DNA from: Serendipita indica DSM 11827
Lineage: Eukaryota > Basidiomycota > Agaricomycetes > Sebacinales > Serendipitaceae
NCBI GenBank assembly: GCA_910890315.1
Contig: CAJVGD010000011.1
Location: forward strand, 926,684-990,683
Direction of reading: 5' to 3'
Length of the DNA stretch: 64,000 bases
Positions 32,740-46,000 of the stretch are shown here, one piece after another (position 1 is the stretch's first letter; the number at the start of each line of letters is the position of its first letter). The notes beneath the pieces were generated by a model, which worked only from the letters and a program-made list of their open reading frames with translations, had not been told where the DNA came from and searched no databases. The translations under genes and the position numbers were made by a program.

Positions 32740-33881
32740 ATGAAACCGCGGACGTCACTACTTTCCATCCTGCCCTTTATCGGCGGCGCAATGGCCAGAG
32801 GTAGCCGAGTACGTGACTCTGCTGTTAGGCCCCATCTAGAGAAAGCTGAATCTTGACCAGACCTGGTATGCACCACCAGAGGTTCAGGCGGGCACGGTAT
32901 TTGAGTTCATCTGTGAGTTCAGACTACATCGATTCAACTAGTAAGCTCACGCTAGATAGGGTCTGTCGTTCTCTTCGGCCTGTTCGTGACCATCCTTCGA
33001 CGCCTTCACCTCGTCCCGCCGGGTCGCTACGCACGTGCTCCCTATATTCTCCTCTCCATCGTCGCAGGCGCTTCCTCAATCTCGCACCTTGTCTCGGGGG
33101 TTTTGTTCGTGGCCACCAGAGTCGAACATGGCCTGCAATTCAATGTTATGCACGGTTTGAGTGCGTTCGGCATCTGCTTGGCGCACATCGATCTTGCTTT
33201 TGGACCAGCAGTCTGCCTGTGGCTTATCCATCTCCGGGGCAGTTTGGCGCCCACGGTTGAGGCCAAGCCACTTCATCTATGGGTCTCTCAGTCCTGGAAG
33301 CGCATTCTCGATTGGTTGCTCGTGGCCGTCACCTTTATCCTCGCCATCTCGATGACAGTGATCATAAACATTGTGTGGATGGAATATGGAGCGGGTCATC
33401 TGAGAGGGGACCAAGTTACGCACTTCCTGATCGTCAACCGCAACCTCAACTTTGCTGTCGTTGCATTCGGCTTGCTCCTCTCGATCGATATCGCCGTTTC
33501 TTTGATTTCTCTCAAGGTCACTCAGAGAAGGGTACACTTCATCGATCCTGTACGTTATCATAAACAGCACAAAATCGCTGGAACTAACGAACGTATGCTT
33601 AGCTGACTACCCGACTGGTTGTTGCCGTCTTGCCTTTTGTGGTCCTCAGGTTCATCGAGTCTTTGGTCCTCACGATCTATCCAGAGAGCTACGCGATGCG
33701 ATACACTGACTATGACGTCCTCATCCTCTTGACCATAATCCTTGGTGGCTTGTGCACTGTCGGATTCATTGGCGGTGTGGCCTCGACAATGACGATTCCA
33801 AACGTGCTTTGGGTTTCGGGAGCCAATGGTTCTACTTCTGCTCTCCCTATTGTTCAAGGCGCCAGATATCCGCACGAGTAG
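32740..33881 (+). CDS. Seven-TM protein, paralog 5
   Basis: First copy of the second array. Exon 1 encodes MKPRTSLLSILPFIGGAMARGSR and, like paralogs 3 and 6, lacks Gly-run plus SIDD. Introns are conserved in position (second splits a Trp codon; third follows FIDP). Motifs: GRYARAPYILLSIVAG, AVCLWLIHLRGSL, WKRILDWLLVAVTFI, LTTRLVVAVLPFVVLRFIESL, then TM7 with VGFIGGVASTMTI and a short tail ending ARYPHE. Closest in sequence to paralogs 3 and 6. It appears intact. Confidence 0.83.
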
Positions 33882-34874
33882 TCGAGTCAATACCGCTCCT
33901 GTTCGGTCCCTGAAGTCATTGTAGCCAGAATCGATTGATAGATAGACCCTTCTCATCCTCCACAGAACACATCTACTGCTCGTCCCCAACATCCACCATT
34001 TCTCTTTCTCTTTCCCTGAAATGCTCAACCATAGGCGCCGTAGCGTTCCGGTACGGACACTTCAACAATCACTCTTATTGCCCCCGTCTCCTATGTCATA
34101 CAAAGAGAGCCGCTTGTCAAATACAAATAACACCTCGCCAACACTACGAAGTAAGCATGAGTCGATTCGGCGGTTCAACACTTGCATTGTCATTTATATA
34201 TGACGATTGGTGTTGCATTTCTCAACGAAGTGCCGCGAGAGATTGCTCCAAAGGTCGCCATAGTACTTGCACGTACAACTTGACTTCCACCATCGTCAGC
34301 CCATTTTCAGCATCGACTTCTGGTCACTCTTTTCAAAATTTGTAATGTAGAGGAGACACATATACTCGTAATCAATGAGATCGTGTCTTAGGCTGCGGTT
34401 TACTTTCAAGGCGGCGGGCATACCTGGCCGGAATCTTCTAATCCACTTCCAGGAGAAAGCACTGCAAACACCCCCAGAACCGACCTCTTTCCTTGTCAAA
34501 CAGTATAGCCGACAACACCTGCTCCATCTGGTTTTTGTCAGTTGGCTCATTGAGTTCTTCGTTGCGTGATACTGTGTGTATGGTGCGGGCATAGCGGAAA
34601 TTTCCTGAGCCCACATGCAAATGTGTTAGTGCCTGTCAGCTCTTGTTGTTGTTATATCCGCATTCCGGACATCGGGCGAGGTCCCAATTATATGTTCACG
34701 GCTTTAAGCAAATACTCACGCCCTCTCGATCAGCTATCTCCGATACAGTCGCGGGGGAATCTCAACTTGGTATATCATCTCCAGCTGTACAAATACTCAC
34801 GCCTTACGTCTTGGACGCCACGTCTACCGCCCCCGCTCAGACGCTCAACTTCGTACCCCGTATAGGCTACGAGG
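33882..34874. other. Intergenic between 7-TM paralogs 5 and 6
   Basis: No gene recognised. It contains the upstream block at 34539-34575 and a degenerate 15-mer (CTTGGACGCCACGTC) at about 34809-34823. Confidence 0.5.
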
Positions 34875-36004
34875 ATGAAACCGTGGATCACATTCCTTTT
34901 CATGCTACCATTTTCCAGTGGCGTAATGGCCAACGGCGGTGGAGTACGTGGATCTACTGCAAGATCCCAGCCAGAGAACGCTGAATATTGATCAGACGTG
35001 GCATGTACCACCAGCAATCAAGGCCGCCACAGCATTCGAGATCATCTGTGAGTCCAAAATAGGTTGATTTTACTAGCGTGCTGACGCTCGATAGGGTCTA
35101 TTGTCCTTGTCGGCCTGTTGGTGGTTATTTTCCGACGACTTTACTTTGCCCCGCCTGATCGCGACACACATGCTCCGTACATTCTCCTCTCTGTCGTAAC
35201 CGGCGCATTGTCCATCTCGTACCTCACCTCCGGGATTTTGTTCAAGATCTCCAACACTGGAAATGGTATACCATTCCGTGTCAGGGTAGGTTTGACCGCG
35301 CTCAGTATGAGCCTCTCGTACATCGACCTTGTGTTCGAACCAGCAGTCTGCCTGTGGCTCATCCACTTGCGGGGCAGAGTAACGACCACGATCGAGGGCA
35401 AGTCAGCTAAGCCCTGGATATCCCACTATTGGAAGCGTATTGTTGACTGGTCGCTCGTGGCCACCATCTTTATCCTTTCCATCTCAAAGACGGCAATAAT
35501 AACCAATGCATGGATGGGGTTTGAGACACACCGCATAGACTATAGCCAGTTCACGCACTACTTGCTGGTAGATCGTCGCCTCAACCTTGCCGTCATCGCA
35601 TTCAGCTTGCTCCTATCAATAGACAGTGCCATTTCTTTGATTGCTCTCAAAGTCACACAGAGAAGGGCATACTTCATCGATGCTGTACGTTGGCATACAG
35701 AACACCAAAGTCACGTTTACTAATAGAATCCAACTTAGATAACTACCCGGCTGGTTGTAGCTGTCTTGCCATTTGTGGTCCTAGGTTCATCGAATCCTTG
35801 ATCTTCACGATCTACCCAACGACCTACAGGATACCATACATTGATCCCTCCGTCCGCATCCTCGTTACCACCATCCTTGGTGGTATATTTAGCATAGGCG
35901 TCATTAGCGGTCTTGCATCCACCATGATAATCCCACACGTACTCTGGGCTCCGGGAGCTACTACGTCTACTACTGCCCTCCCTGTTGGTCACAAGGATGG
36001 ATGA
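34875..36004 (+). pseudogene. Seven-TM protein, paralog 6 (1-nt frameshift in exon 4)
   Basis: Exon structure as in the other copies: exon 1 MKPWITFLFMLPFSSGVMANGGG, a second intron splitting the Trp codon, then SIVLVGLLVVIF. The otherwise near-invariant loop GRYTRAP reads DRDTHAP. Exon 4 begins ITTRLVVAVLPFVVL, then loses one base at about 35783 relative to paralog 5 (CCTAGG versus CCTCAGG). The correct continuation RFIESLIFTIYP..LASTMIIP..GHKDG is in another frame to 36004. An alternative acceptor at the same AG does not restore frame. Either a young pseudogene or an assembly indel; everything else is open. Confidence 0.7.
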
Positions 36005-37499
36005 GTACCCCATTGGTCGTGTCAATGTACCCCTGCTCGTTCGCTGATAGCACGGTGGAAAGAGTCGCCTTCATACGTCAAGAAGGTATTTCTACCTAGG
36101 CTCCCTCTACAGAACATATCCACCTCTCAACCACTCATCATCCACCAAATCTTTACCCCAGGAACTACTAGACCAAAGATATTGCAACATTCCTTGTACG
36201 AACGCTTCAATGCTCGATCCTTTTCCCCATTCTATATGTGAAGAGTCGTGTTTACTGAATACAGGTAGCACTTCGCTTTCCGACACTGCGAATTAAGGAG
36301 TCGCAGAAATCACTAGTGCATAAATACAAACCTAGACCATTGGTATACACGAAATGGCCAGTTGTTCAAGATTCGTCTGCGGTCGCGACGCGACGGTTGT
36401 GCATTGCTGTCGGGCAAGGGACACCAGTTCGATGCACTATGCGTCATTTTCACAATATTTAGAGAGAAATTTCATTCCAGGTTTGAAACTTGAGCCTGAG
36501 CCTATTTAGGCAGTGCCTTTGTTGAAAGAAGACAACTGCTATACCTATCGCTCCGCCATCAGCCAGCGCGACGATGTAGTTTGCCACCTACGAGAGAAGC
36601 CCAAATAAAGATTTTCTTCGTAGGCTTAGAATGATTTGATCACTGCATTGTCTACATTCGATTGCTTCATCATTTCCAGTTGATGTGGACCGCACGGTAA
36701 GCTGGCCGGTCGATGATTTCTCGCGTCACTGTGTTCATATGCGTCCGTCAATTGCCTTTTCTTGAAGAAGAGACCACCAAGGTCATTTGGCCAAAAGGCT
36801 ATGAAGGAGTAGAGGCCAACTTGGCTCCCACCGCGACTGACGAGCTTTGGATGTTGAGCACGCTCGAAATTTGCGACTTGATATTATCTCAATTAGGGGA
36901 TTGACAAACACAGAGGACTAGATTCTGGTCAACTCGGTGCTATCCTTGATTTGAAGAACGGACAGCATTCACTGCTACTGGTAAAGAAACGATGTGTGAC
37001 AGGACATCGGTGATGGTTCGCCTACACTTGCGTTCCCGAGCTTACACGAAGAGTCATGCGTATTCAGGGTCAAGCGAGGCAGGTATCCTCACTCCGATGA
37101 GTTTCCTCACACAGCACGTCAAAGACTCCCCATTCTTGTTGCTGCCTGGCACAACGAATGGCCGGTAGAGTCGGCGGTATACAGTTTTTAGTATGTTTTC
37201 ATGAAACCCATATAAAAGGAAAACTGTTGACTCCGCCTATTGGCGCTGCTATGGATCCGTTTTCCAGGGACCCGAGTCAACATCCCATCTTCCCCGTCGT
37301 CTTCTGCCCACTTTTCACCCTTGTCGGGCAGGGTGGAGCTGTCACCGATGCCGTTACGTGGGAAATTTCATATTTGTTTCTATCGGCATTCCTTGCCACA
37401 GCTTTCTTCGCATACAAATACTGGCGCCTCGTATCTCTTAGACCCGTTCACAACTCCTACCCCCCGTGGCGTCCAACCCGTCACTCTACACCGTCTACA
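36005..37499. other. Intergenic upstream of 7-TM paralog 7
   Basis: About 1.5 kb with only unsupported short ORFs (e.g. 36713-36904). Family leader similarity is visible at 37065-37105, at 37160-37175 (GCCGGTAGAGTCGG, compare 14619-14633) and at the diverged 15-mer 37437-37451. Confidence 0.45.
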
Positions 37500-38828
37500 A
37501 TGATAAAACCGAGGCTCACATTCTTTTCTATCCTCCCCTTTGTTGTGGGCTCCATGGCCAAAGGCCGAGGTGGTGGAGGGAGCGGAGGCGGCTCCATCGA
37601 CGACGTACGTGAATCCGTTACTGGATAATAAGTAAAGGACACTAAATCTTTCTCAGAACTGGGGCGCCCCAGGAGTAGTCAAGGCGGATATGGCATTCCG
37701 AATCATCTGTGAGTCTGAGCAACGTCGGGCTAGACTCGTGTGTTGACGCCGAACAGGGTTTATCGTCAGTTTATGTCTCTTTGGGGCCATGCTACGACGT
37801 CTCCGTCTCGTCCCGTCTGGTCGTTACACACGCGCCCCCTACATTCTCCTGTCCATCGTTACGGGCACAACGTCCATCGGTTACCTTCTCTCTGCAATAT
37901 TGTTAAGAGGCGCGAGCGGCATGTCTTCTTCGCTTATGCACAACTTGGACGCGGTCACCAGCGTCTTGTGGAACATCAATTCTGCGTTCCAACCAGCGGT
38001 CTGCCTCTGGCTCATCCACCTTCGCGGCAGGTTAACGGGTGCGACTCAGGCAAAGTCAGCTAAGCCTTGGGTATCCCACTTTTGGAAGCGGATCGTCGAC
38101 TGGTCGCTTGTGGCCATTACCTTTATCCTTGGTATCTCGACGATGGCAATCGTGGCCAATGGGTGGACATTGTATGACGGACGCCAGATCAGTGACGGAC
38201 AACTTTTCGAAATTATCGCCGTCAGCCGTCAACTCAACTATGCCGTATTCACATTTGGCTTGCTTCTTTCCGTCGATATTATGGTCTCTTTGATCGCTCT
38301 CAGAATGTCACAGAAACGAGTCAGCTTTACTGATCCCGTAAGTGAACGTCTACAAAATCAAGGCGCGTTTGCTAACAGAACATTGCCCAGTTAACCACAC
38401 GGCTTCTCGTCGCCGTCTTGCCCTTTGTGATCCTCGGCTTCATCCAATCCCTGGCAGCTTTAATCTACCAAGAGACGACTCTGAAGTACGCGATTGACGT
38501 CAACGTCTACTACGTCTACAACCTCGTCATCACTATCATCGGTGGTGTGCTCACAATGGGGATCATTTGGGGTCTCCTTTCCACCATGACGATGCCCAAC
38601 GTACTCTGGGTTGCAGGAGCTGCTCCATCTTCTCTTGCTCTCCCTGTCGGTGAAAACGCTGGATACATGCCACAGCAGTCGCAACAATCCTTCCCTCCCC
38701 AGCCACCGGTAGCACAGTGGCAAAGCTCGCCCTACGCGCCTCCTACTCCAGGACAATACCCCTACCCTGTCGGTCAATATCAGCCACCGCAGAATCCACC
38801 ACACGCTCAACAAACGTACAATCCTTAA
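37500..38828 (+). CDS. Seven-TM protein, paralog 7 (longest Pro/Gln tail)
   Basis: Last copy. Exon 1 has MIKPRLTFFSILPFVVGSMAKG, a Gly-rich run and GGGSIDD as in paralogs 1, 2 and 4. The core has GRYTRAPYILLSIVTG, AVCLWLIHLRGRL, WKRIVDWSLVAITFI, LTTRLLVAVLPFVIL and TM7 with MGIIWGLLSTMTM. The C-terminal tail of about 55 residues is rich in Pro, Gln and Tyr (PQQSQQSFPPQPP.., ending AQQTYNP), homologous to the shorter tail of paralog 4 and probably cytosolic. It could bind SH3/WW-type partners, which is inference. Intact; with paralog 4 it is the best candidate for the ancestral full-length form. Confidence 0.84.
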
Positions 38829-40033
38829 ACTGTCCGACAAGTGCTGTTATAGTACATATGGCTTGTAAACGATGGACATTTAGACGTTCGTTATTCATAT
38901 AAATGTTATATATCATGCAAAGAGATGGTTTCTCAGGCAGAGTACACCTAGGTCCGGGCCCTTTAGAATTGGTGACGCTTTGAACCTGAGTTACGAGGGG
39001 TTGCGCCAAGGGGGTTCGACTACCCGAAATAGAACTTGGACGACAGTTTGAACGTTTATCGTCTCCTCTAGCAAATTTGTTATTTCGATGAAGTACGTAC
39101 TGCCTCTTGGCTAGTGGCAAGGTCATATCGTTCCTGTTGCCTCACCTTATCACTTAGTCTATTACTCTCAGACCGTGACTAGATACGACTGAGGGTGCGA
39201 TACGTCCAGCCCATGACTTTTCCAGACAAATTCATCATATATACTGCCAAAAGCCGAGTTGCCTGGGCAAGTATTTCCCAGCTATACGTTGCTCGAGGGA
39301 TGCTTTAGGAAATCTCAACCACCGTATGTAACTGGGGACAGTGCTGTTGCATTTCGAGTGAGAAAGAAAGAGGCGACCGAGATTGCGGACAAGGAGAGAG
39401 AGAGAGAACGAAGAAGACGAATAGGAATGTGTGATTCAAACTCGAAATAGTGGAATGGAATGACTTTTGCATCCTCTTGAACAATGTACGATCTCTCCAA
39501 GGTCACTAGGTCAGTAATGTACGAATATTCTGGTATTCTTGTCAGTCGTAATCTACTCCAGGCGAGTTGCCTTTGATTGGCTTTGCTAAGTTGACCCGAG
39601 CTTCTTCGGCTGACCGGAACAGAGTATTGGAAAGGAGTCTCGCTGGGCTCATCTATAGCTCAGGAGTACTGTTTGCTGGATTACCTTCTAATTGGACCTG
39701 TTAATCTCGTCGCCGACGCGTCAAGAGTACCTCAAGGGTCAGTGCCAGTAGCCACAAACGAGCCAATTTACTCGTATAAAATCATCTACAACGCTAATTC
39801 ACGTATTTTGGTTACAGACTACTCGTTCCTTCGTCTCTTCCACGTCTGCCGGCCATTCTATCTCCTCCAGCGCAAGTCCTTTCTTCTTTCAAACTCGTAC
39901 CGCAAACAGTTCAAGACTATACCGTCTCATATTTTCAATCAGCCTCTTCGTCTTTGAGCCCCAGCGACGCCCAGCAGAGTGGCGCGAGGATCGAGGACAC
40001 GGGCACTGAACACACGCAGCGCGTTGCGGACAT
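38829..40033. other. Intergenic upstream of the CSC1-type channel
   Basis: No gene recognised. It contains a short (GA)n tract at about 39394-39407 and presumably the promoter of the 40 kb gene. Confidence 0.45.
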
Positions 40034-43000
40034 ATGGCAGACCTCTCGAGCCGTCCATATTCACCAAACTACTCTGGACTCGTCAATCAAGCAGGCGTCG
40101 GTGGTTTCCTGCTCTTCCTATGCTGGACGGGCTATGAACTCATGCGTTCCTCGCGGCGACACCGCAAACGCGAGCTTGGCTGGAGCTGGAAGTGGAAGGA
40201 AAGACTCGGCAGTGTCGAGAATTGGGAATTTGGCTAGTGAGTGTTTCTCCCTCCCAAACGCGCTTCACGAGCTGAGCCGACGCGCTCTTCCGCTAGTCTA
40301 TACCAAGCCAGGTGTTGGTCGCTAAGACCGTCCGTGAGACTCCCGAGATATCCTCTATGGTGGATCAAGCAAACTATACGGTTCCCAGAGGATAAGCTGC
40401 CAGAAATGATTGGGATAGACCAGGCGTTTTACTGCAGGTTCATCCGAGGCTGCTGTAGGTTGACCTTTCGAGACAGACGGTCTCTTTACTAATCCATTAC
40501 AGGGTGGTTTACTCTCCTTCATACATTCACCACGCTCCCCGTGCTCCTGACCATCAACCTCGCTCTAACACCGCCTACGAAAGAAAACCCGACAAAGTCA
40601 ATGACAAGAGCGTCACTCTCCCAGCTGATTGCCTCTCCTGCCGGCCTGCATTTACTATGGATCCACCAGTTGGCGCTCTATTGGTTGCTCGCCACATGGC
40701 TCTTTGTTCTTTGGTGGCTCGGAAGAGGTCTTTGGAGGTGGAGAGAACGGGCCATAGAACGTGCACGGCGAGCGCTGAATGACGGTGTCTCTGTGCTGAG
40801 TCCCGCCCCGTTACCACAAACGAGGCGAGAGAAGAAGGGAAAGAAGGAGAGTAGTCGGGCCCCTGAATCCCAAATACGACATCAGCAAGAAGGAGATCTC
40901 GAATCGTCCCTCGTTACCATTCGTGGAGAGCCATTACCACCCTCCGTCTACAACCATGACCCAACCTATTCTGACGTTGGAACGGCGCCGTACCAGCACA
41001 TTCACGCCCTTCACCCTCTTCCCCCTTCTGCGCATCCACATACTCCCTATGCGCCGTCACCATCGTCTGCTGCCGACAGAGGTCTCCGTCTCCGTACTGT
41101 CATGGTCAGCAACGTTCCCGTCGGCATGCGAAGTGAGTCCGAGTTGAAGGAATATTTTGAATACTACATGTCCAAGCCGATTCTTGTCCCACCCATCACA
41201 CCTGGATTCCTCCCTCGCATCTTCAACTGGTTCCTCCATCGAAAACCGGCTCGGGCGGCTGCCAAGCGCGTCATGGGGGATAACGTCAAGCGCATCTCCA
41301 AGACGAACCCCGTAGATGCCGCTGTGAGGCGTAGTGCCGACGGTGGTGTCTCTACGCCGCCCAACGGTGCGCTAAGGCGCGATGGTGTCCCGCACGAAGA
41401 CTCGAATCCAGAGCCATTGAACGATCCTCGCGTGGGGTTCGACTTTGGTATCATCGACTCTCGACCGGAATCACCAAACTTTGATCCCAACGCGCCACCA
41501 CCCATCATTGAGCGTGTCATCATTTGTCGAAAGATGACGGAGCTCACGAGTCGGCTTGAGCGACGGGAACAGTATCTCCGAAAGCTCGAGGCGGCGCACT
41601 GCAAGCTTGCGAACAAGGCGTTGGAGGATGTGAGGGATTGGATTGAGAGTGGTGGAAAGTTGAAGCGGTCTAGCAAGCGTCTTTCTCGCGCGTCGACGCG
41701 TTCCAACTCCAAGGATGATAAAGGCAAACTCCCTGCATCGCCCAAAGCGGAAGACCTCGAGCGTGGTCCGGACAGTCCAGTGCAAGAAGTGGTAGAAGAG
41801 GCAAAAGAGGCTCCCGAACAAGATGGGGACAGCAGTTCGGATGAAGAATTTGACGAAGAAAAGGAGCAAGCGCGAATGGAATTACTCGCAAGAGAGCTCG
41901 GTCCATTTGTGGAAGAGTTTTACCCTGATATCAAGGCGCCGAGGCTTCGTCGACGATCTCGTGGGCCCAACTCGATTGAAGCCAAGTGGAAGGCCAAGTT
42001 TGGTGCTGGATATGATCGCGTCAGTCGAGAGGGGAGTGATGAGACGGGTGCAGCAACTTATCCGCCGAACGGGCAGACGAAAGAAACGCCCAATTCGGCA
42101 CCTGATTCGGGGGAGACAAGTCCACCCCGGACGCCAGATGGACATCGGAAGACGATTTGGCACGTCTTGCATGCACTTCCGCGGTCCTATCTCGACCCAT
42201 ACCAACCGCTCGTGTCGCTCTCTACCCTCTTCAGGGGCGCGACAGCACCAGCGATTGATTATTATCATGCCAAGGTTGGGCTGTTGACAAGTCTCATTAG
42301 TGAGAATCGGAGTACGCCACAGAGGGATTTGATCCCGACCAGTACGGCGTTTGTCACGTTTCATTCTCCTCAGGATGCGAGGCGATGTGTTCGGTAAGAT
42401 GATCGATGCCCATTTCGTTCTACTCTAACAACGTACTAGGTACCTTGCAAACCACCCAGATAATCTGTTGGCCTGTATAGTCGAGCCAGCGCCAGATTGG
42501 CGAGACCTCGACTGGCATCGTATCGGACGGTCGACATTCACTGGAGAATTTTTGCGAGACTGGATTGTCAAGGCCGGTGTTTGGGGCTTTACACTCTTTT
42601 GGATCATCCCCGTCGGAGCCTTGGTGGCGCTCGTGTCCGTAGACAAGATTTCGTCGTTTATCCCTGGACTCGCTTCCTATTTCGACGCACATCCGTATCA
42701 AAAGGAGGTTATCACTGCCTTTTTGCCGACGCTCATTGTCGCCTTGCTCGCTATTTTGGTGCCGATGCTCCTTCTCTTGATTGGGAAGCAGGCGCATACG
42801 ATACTTACACTCAGCCGACTTCACGATACGATCATGGTTCGATATTACAAGTTTCTCGTTTGCAAGTATGTCTGTCTTTTTTATACCTCGTTCATTTTCT
42901 GACTCGCCTTAGCGTTCTTGTGTTCTTTTGTATCGGTACTACGACGCTTAACGCCATTCTTGATCAAATCAAGTTACGACCAGGGGGAGGCAACGTGCAG

Positions 43001-46000
43001 CAGGAGCGGACCGACTTTGTCAAGATTGTTGCCACGTCCTTTCCCAATGCGGCTCCGTTTTATGTCGGATGGTTGGTGTTCCAGACAGCAATGCATAGTG
43101 GATTGGAGCTAGGACTTTGTGAGTGGGATCCCTGATTCACCGTGTTGGGCTAATTGTTTTGTAGATGGAGTGAGTGGAAAGGCATTGTATGGGGATACGT
43201 GCTGATATTTTCAAGCTTCCTTTGCTAGTCTATCCCGGAACTCGTGCGTCGACTACACTTCGACGGCGAGAGGTCGGTATTCGACCGCGTACCTATAACT
43301 TTTATTGTAAGCGAGCTGACATTGTTTGGCCGGGATGCTTATATCTCTATAGACTGGCTTCCTAATCACGTCATGGTCATGATGATCGTCATCGTCTTTA
43401 CCATTCTTAACCCCTTGGTTATTCCGTTCTCGCTGATCTATTTCGGCGTCGCGGTCGGTGAGTGCTTTGATGGTTTATTGTTGACATGTTTTGATACTTC
43501 TCCAGCTGTTCATAAGAACCAATTGATGCGCGTCTACTCGAAATGGTACGACCAAAAGGGAACAATCCTGTATATTCGCATCTTGCGCTACTCCCTAGAT
43601 GGATTCCTCTTTGCAGAGGTCAGTATATCCGGCTGATGTGGGTGCCAGGCTAAACTCCTCTAGATCGTGTTCCTGGCGCTGAACATTCTTACGAAACGCA
43701 GTAACCCCGGTCATGAAGCAGACGTTATTGCTGCCAACTTTGGATTGACTGGTATACTTCTCATCGTCACGACCGCTGCCAAGATCTAGTAAGTTGTGCT
43801 TGCTGCATTGTATACCTTGGCTGACATTGAAAAGCTTGACCACTGTTTTGCGATCCAAATTTGATGCTCTGGATGTCAAAGAAGCCGATGTCTATCATAA
43901 TACTCACCAAGTGAATGCGGAGCGGGGTATTCCACCACCTCAACCCGAGTCCATCTCCAAGCATGATGACAGCGCAGAGAACGCGGGCCTCCTTGCCAAC
44001 ACTCAAGGGTCGCCAAAGGTGGAAGAAGATCTAGAGCCAAAAGTTGACTATCACCCTGGTAGCGTTCGTCTCTGGAATTGGAAGTTACCGACGACAGAGG
44101 AAGACGTGCTCTATCGCACCCTCCCTGGACATTTCGCGGCTCGTCCGCTTAGTCCACGTGCTGCGATTCCTTTCGACCTCGGTGATGGTGAACCGGTCAG
44201 TGATGGTGAAGGTATGGCGAAGCACACAACAGTCCCCAGTCGTAGTCCTCCTCGGGCATACGCACGACGATGGTCTGTTGGTGCCGTTGGCGTCGGGGGT
44301 GTAACGTTTCCCAAGGAGCTCACGGATGCACTCGAGTCGCCTACATCTCCCACCAGCCCACTTACAGCCACAAGCGTTGCGCCTTTGCTTGCCCATGCAT
44401 CTGCGATGGAACACGCACGTCAATCCATGGAACGCGGTCAGGAGGCCACGATTCGCGCCGTCAACAAGGCGCTGGCACTGACCGAGGCGCGCGATGGCAA
44501 TGGACTGGATGCGCATGGCCGTGGACGACCAGGAATGGGACGTGCAACTATCAGCTTTGACACGCCACCTATTATCATACGCGAGAAGAAGCCGTCGATC
44601 ACGTCTTCGTCTGCTCCCTCTGCCGCTTCGAGGGCTGCCAGCTCTCGGGGTAGTTCGAGCCTGCGAAGCTGGATCGACTTGCAGGGTGCCTCTCCACAGA
44701 ATCCTCGCTCCCAGTCGTCGGATCCTCTTCCACCGCTGATTCGACCGCATCCAAAGACGGGACCATGGGACGATGCACCGCGCTACGATATTCCATATCA
44801 TAATCCTGCGTATACGTGCACGCTCGACGACTTTTTGTGGCTCCCTCGCAACCCGTGTGGAAAGCTCAATCTGGACGACTCGATCGAGATGCGCAAGGCC
44901 ATTCGTACAGAGGCACATTTGGGTGCGATGGGCGAGTGGGTGGATGACGGCAGTTCGTTTGATGTCATTCCGCGCAACACGGTGGCTAGCGTGGATGTTG
45001 TGCCTGGGACCGTCCATCCGGACAAGATGACCGTCTCGAGTGCTGGTGGCGCTCAGACGGGAAGCGAATTGGTGGGGACCGACGATGCGAACTCGGGCGC
45101 AATTCCACTCTCGCGCCGGATCACGATTGCGACGACGAGCTCAGTGGCACATCATACGCAAAAACTTCTTAGTGGGATGGAACATATCCACCTTCCTGCG
45201 GGAATTCGTGCTCGAGTGTCCAAGAAGGCGGCGGATGAGTTCGGATTCAGGAGGAAGAAGCAGCGCCCACCGCCCATTATGCTCAGTCCCAGTGCGGAGG
45301 AAATCGAGCAGTCTGAAGGTGCTGCGATAGAAGAAGAGGCCAGACATAGCGGCTACTTTACCATCCGCGACCGACGGCCAAGTACGACGATTCGACCCGT
45401 GCTGAGGATGTCTGGCAGCGGACGTTACCCACATTCTCCGAGCGGTGGTCGAACAGAGGGTCATGCGTCTACCTCTACGTTGGGTGTCAACCGACGACCC
45501 AGTTCTCGATCGATATTCTCTCGGTATTCGTCTGCCGCGACGACGCACTCGAATGTATCTGCAGGCGGAGAGAGCGGGATGGACGTGACGCTGGATCCGG
45601 CGTTGATGCCTGATATTAGTACAGCTTCGCCATTCTTGGGGCCAGAGTTGCAGATTGTGATGACGAGGCGGAGTACACTCGGACTTCCAACATCTCCTCG
45701 CTCGACAGAGGCACTAGAGGCTACAGACCCGCGTCGGACGCACAGCATGTTCGTACCCGGCGAACCAGTGGGCGAAGGAGCGGGTGTAGCTGGACCCCTC
45801 TCGCCGTCCGATCCAACTCACGAGCTTGGTATGCGGCGGATGCGATCTCATGGCGGGATCTCTGCTATATCCCGCGCGGGTAACCGACCTGGTTCTTCTG
45901 TACTTGGAGGGGGAGGAGGGCGGCGAAGAGGGGGCAGTCTGAGCATTCGTGATGCCATTGTGGGCGAGGTTCTGGCCGAAGAGCAGGTGGCAACTGCCAA

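Noticed and set aside
36713-36904. Short + strand ORF as a gene
   Set aside because: 63 codons, no domain, and it lies in the leader DNA of 7-TM paralog 7.
44085-45017. 310-codon minus-strand ORF
   Set aside because: Antisense to the CSC1 tail exon; composition is of shadow type and no domain is seen.
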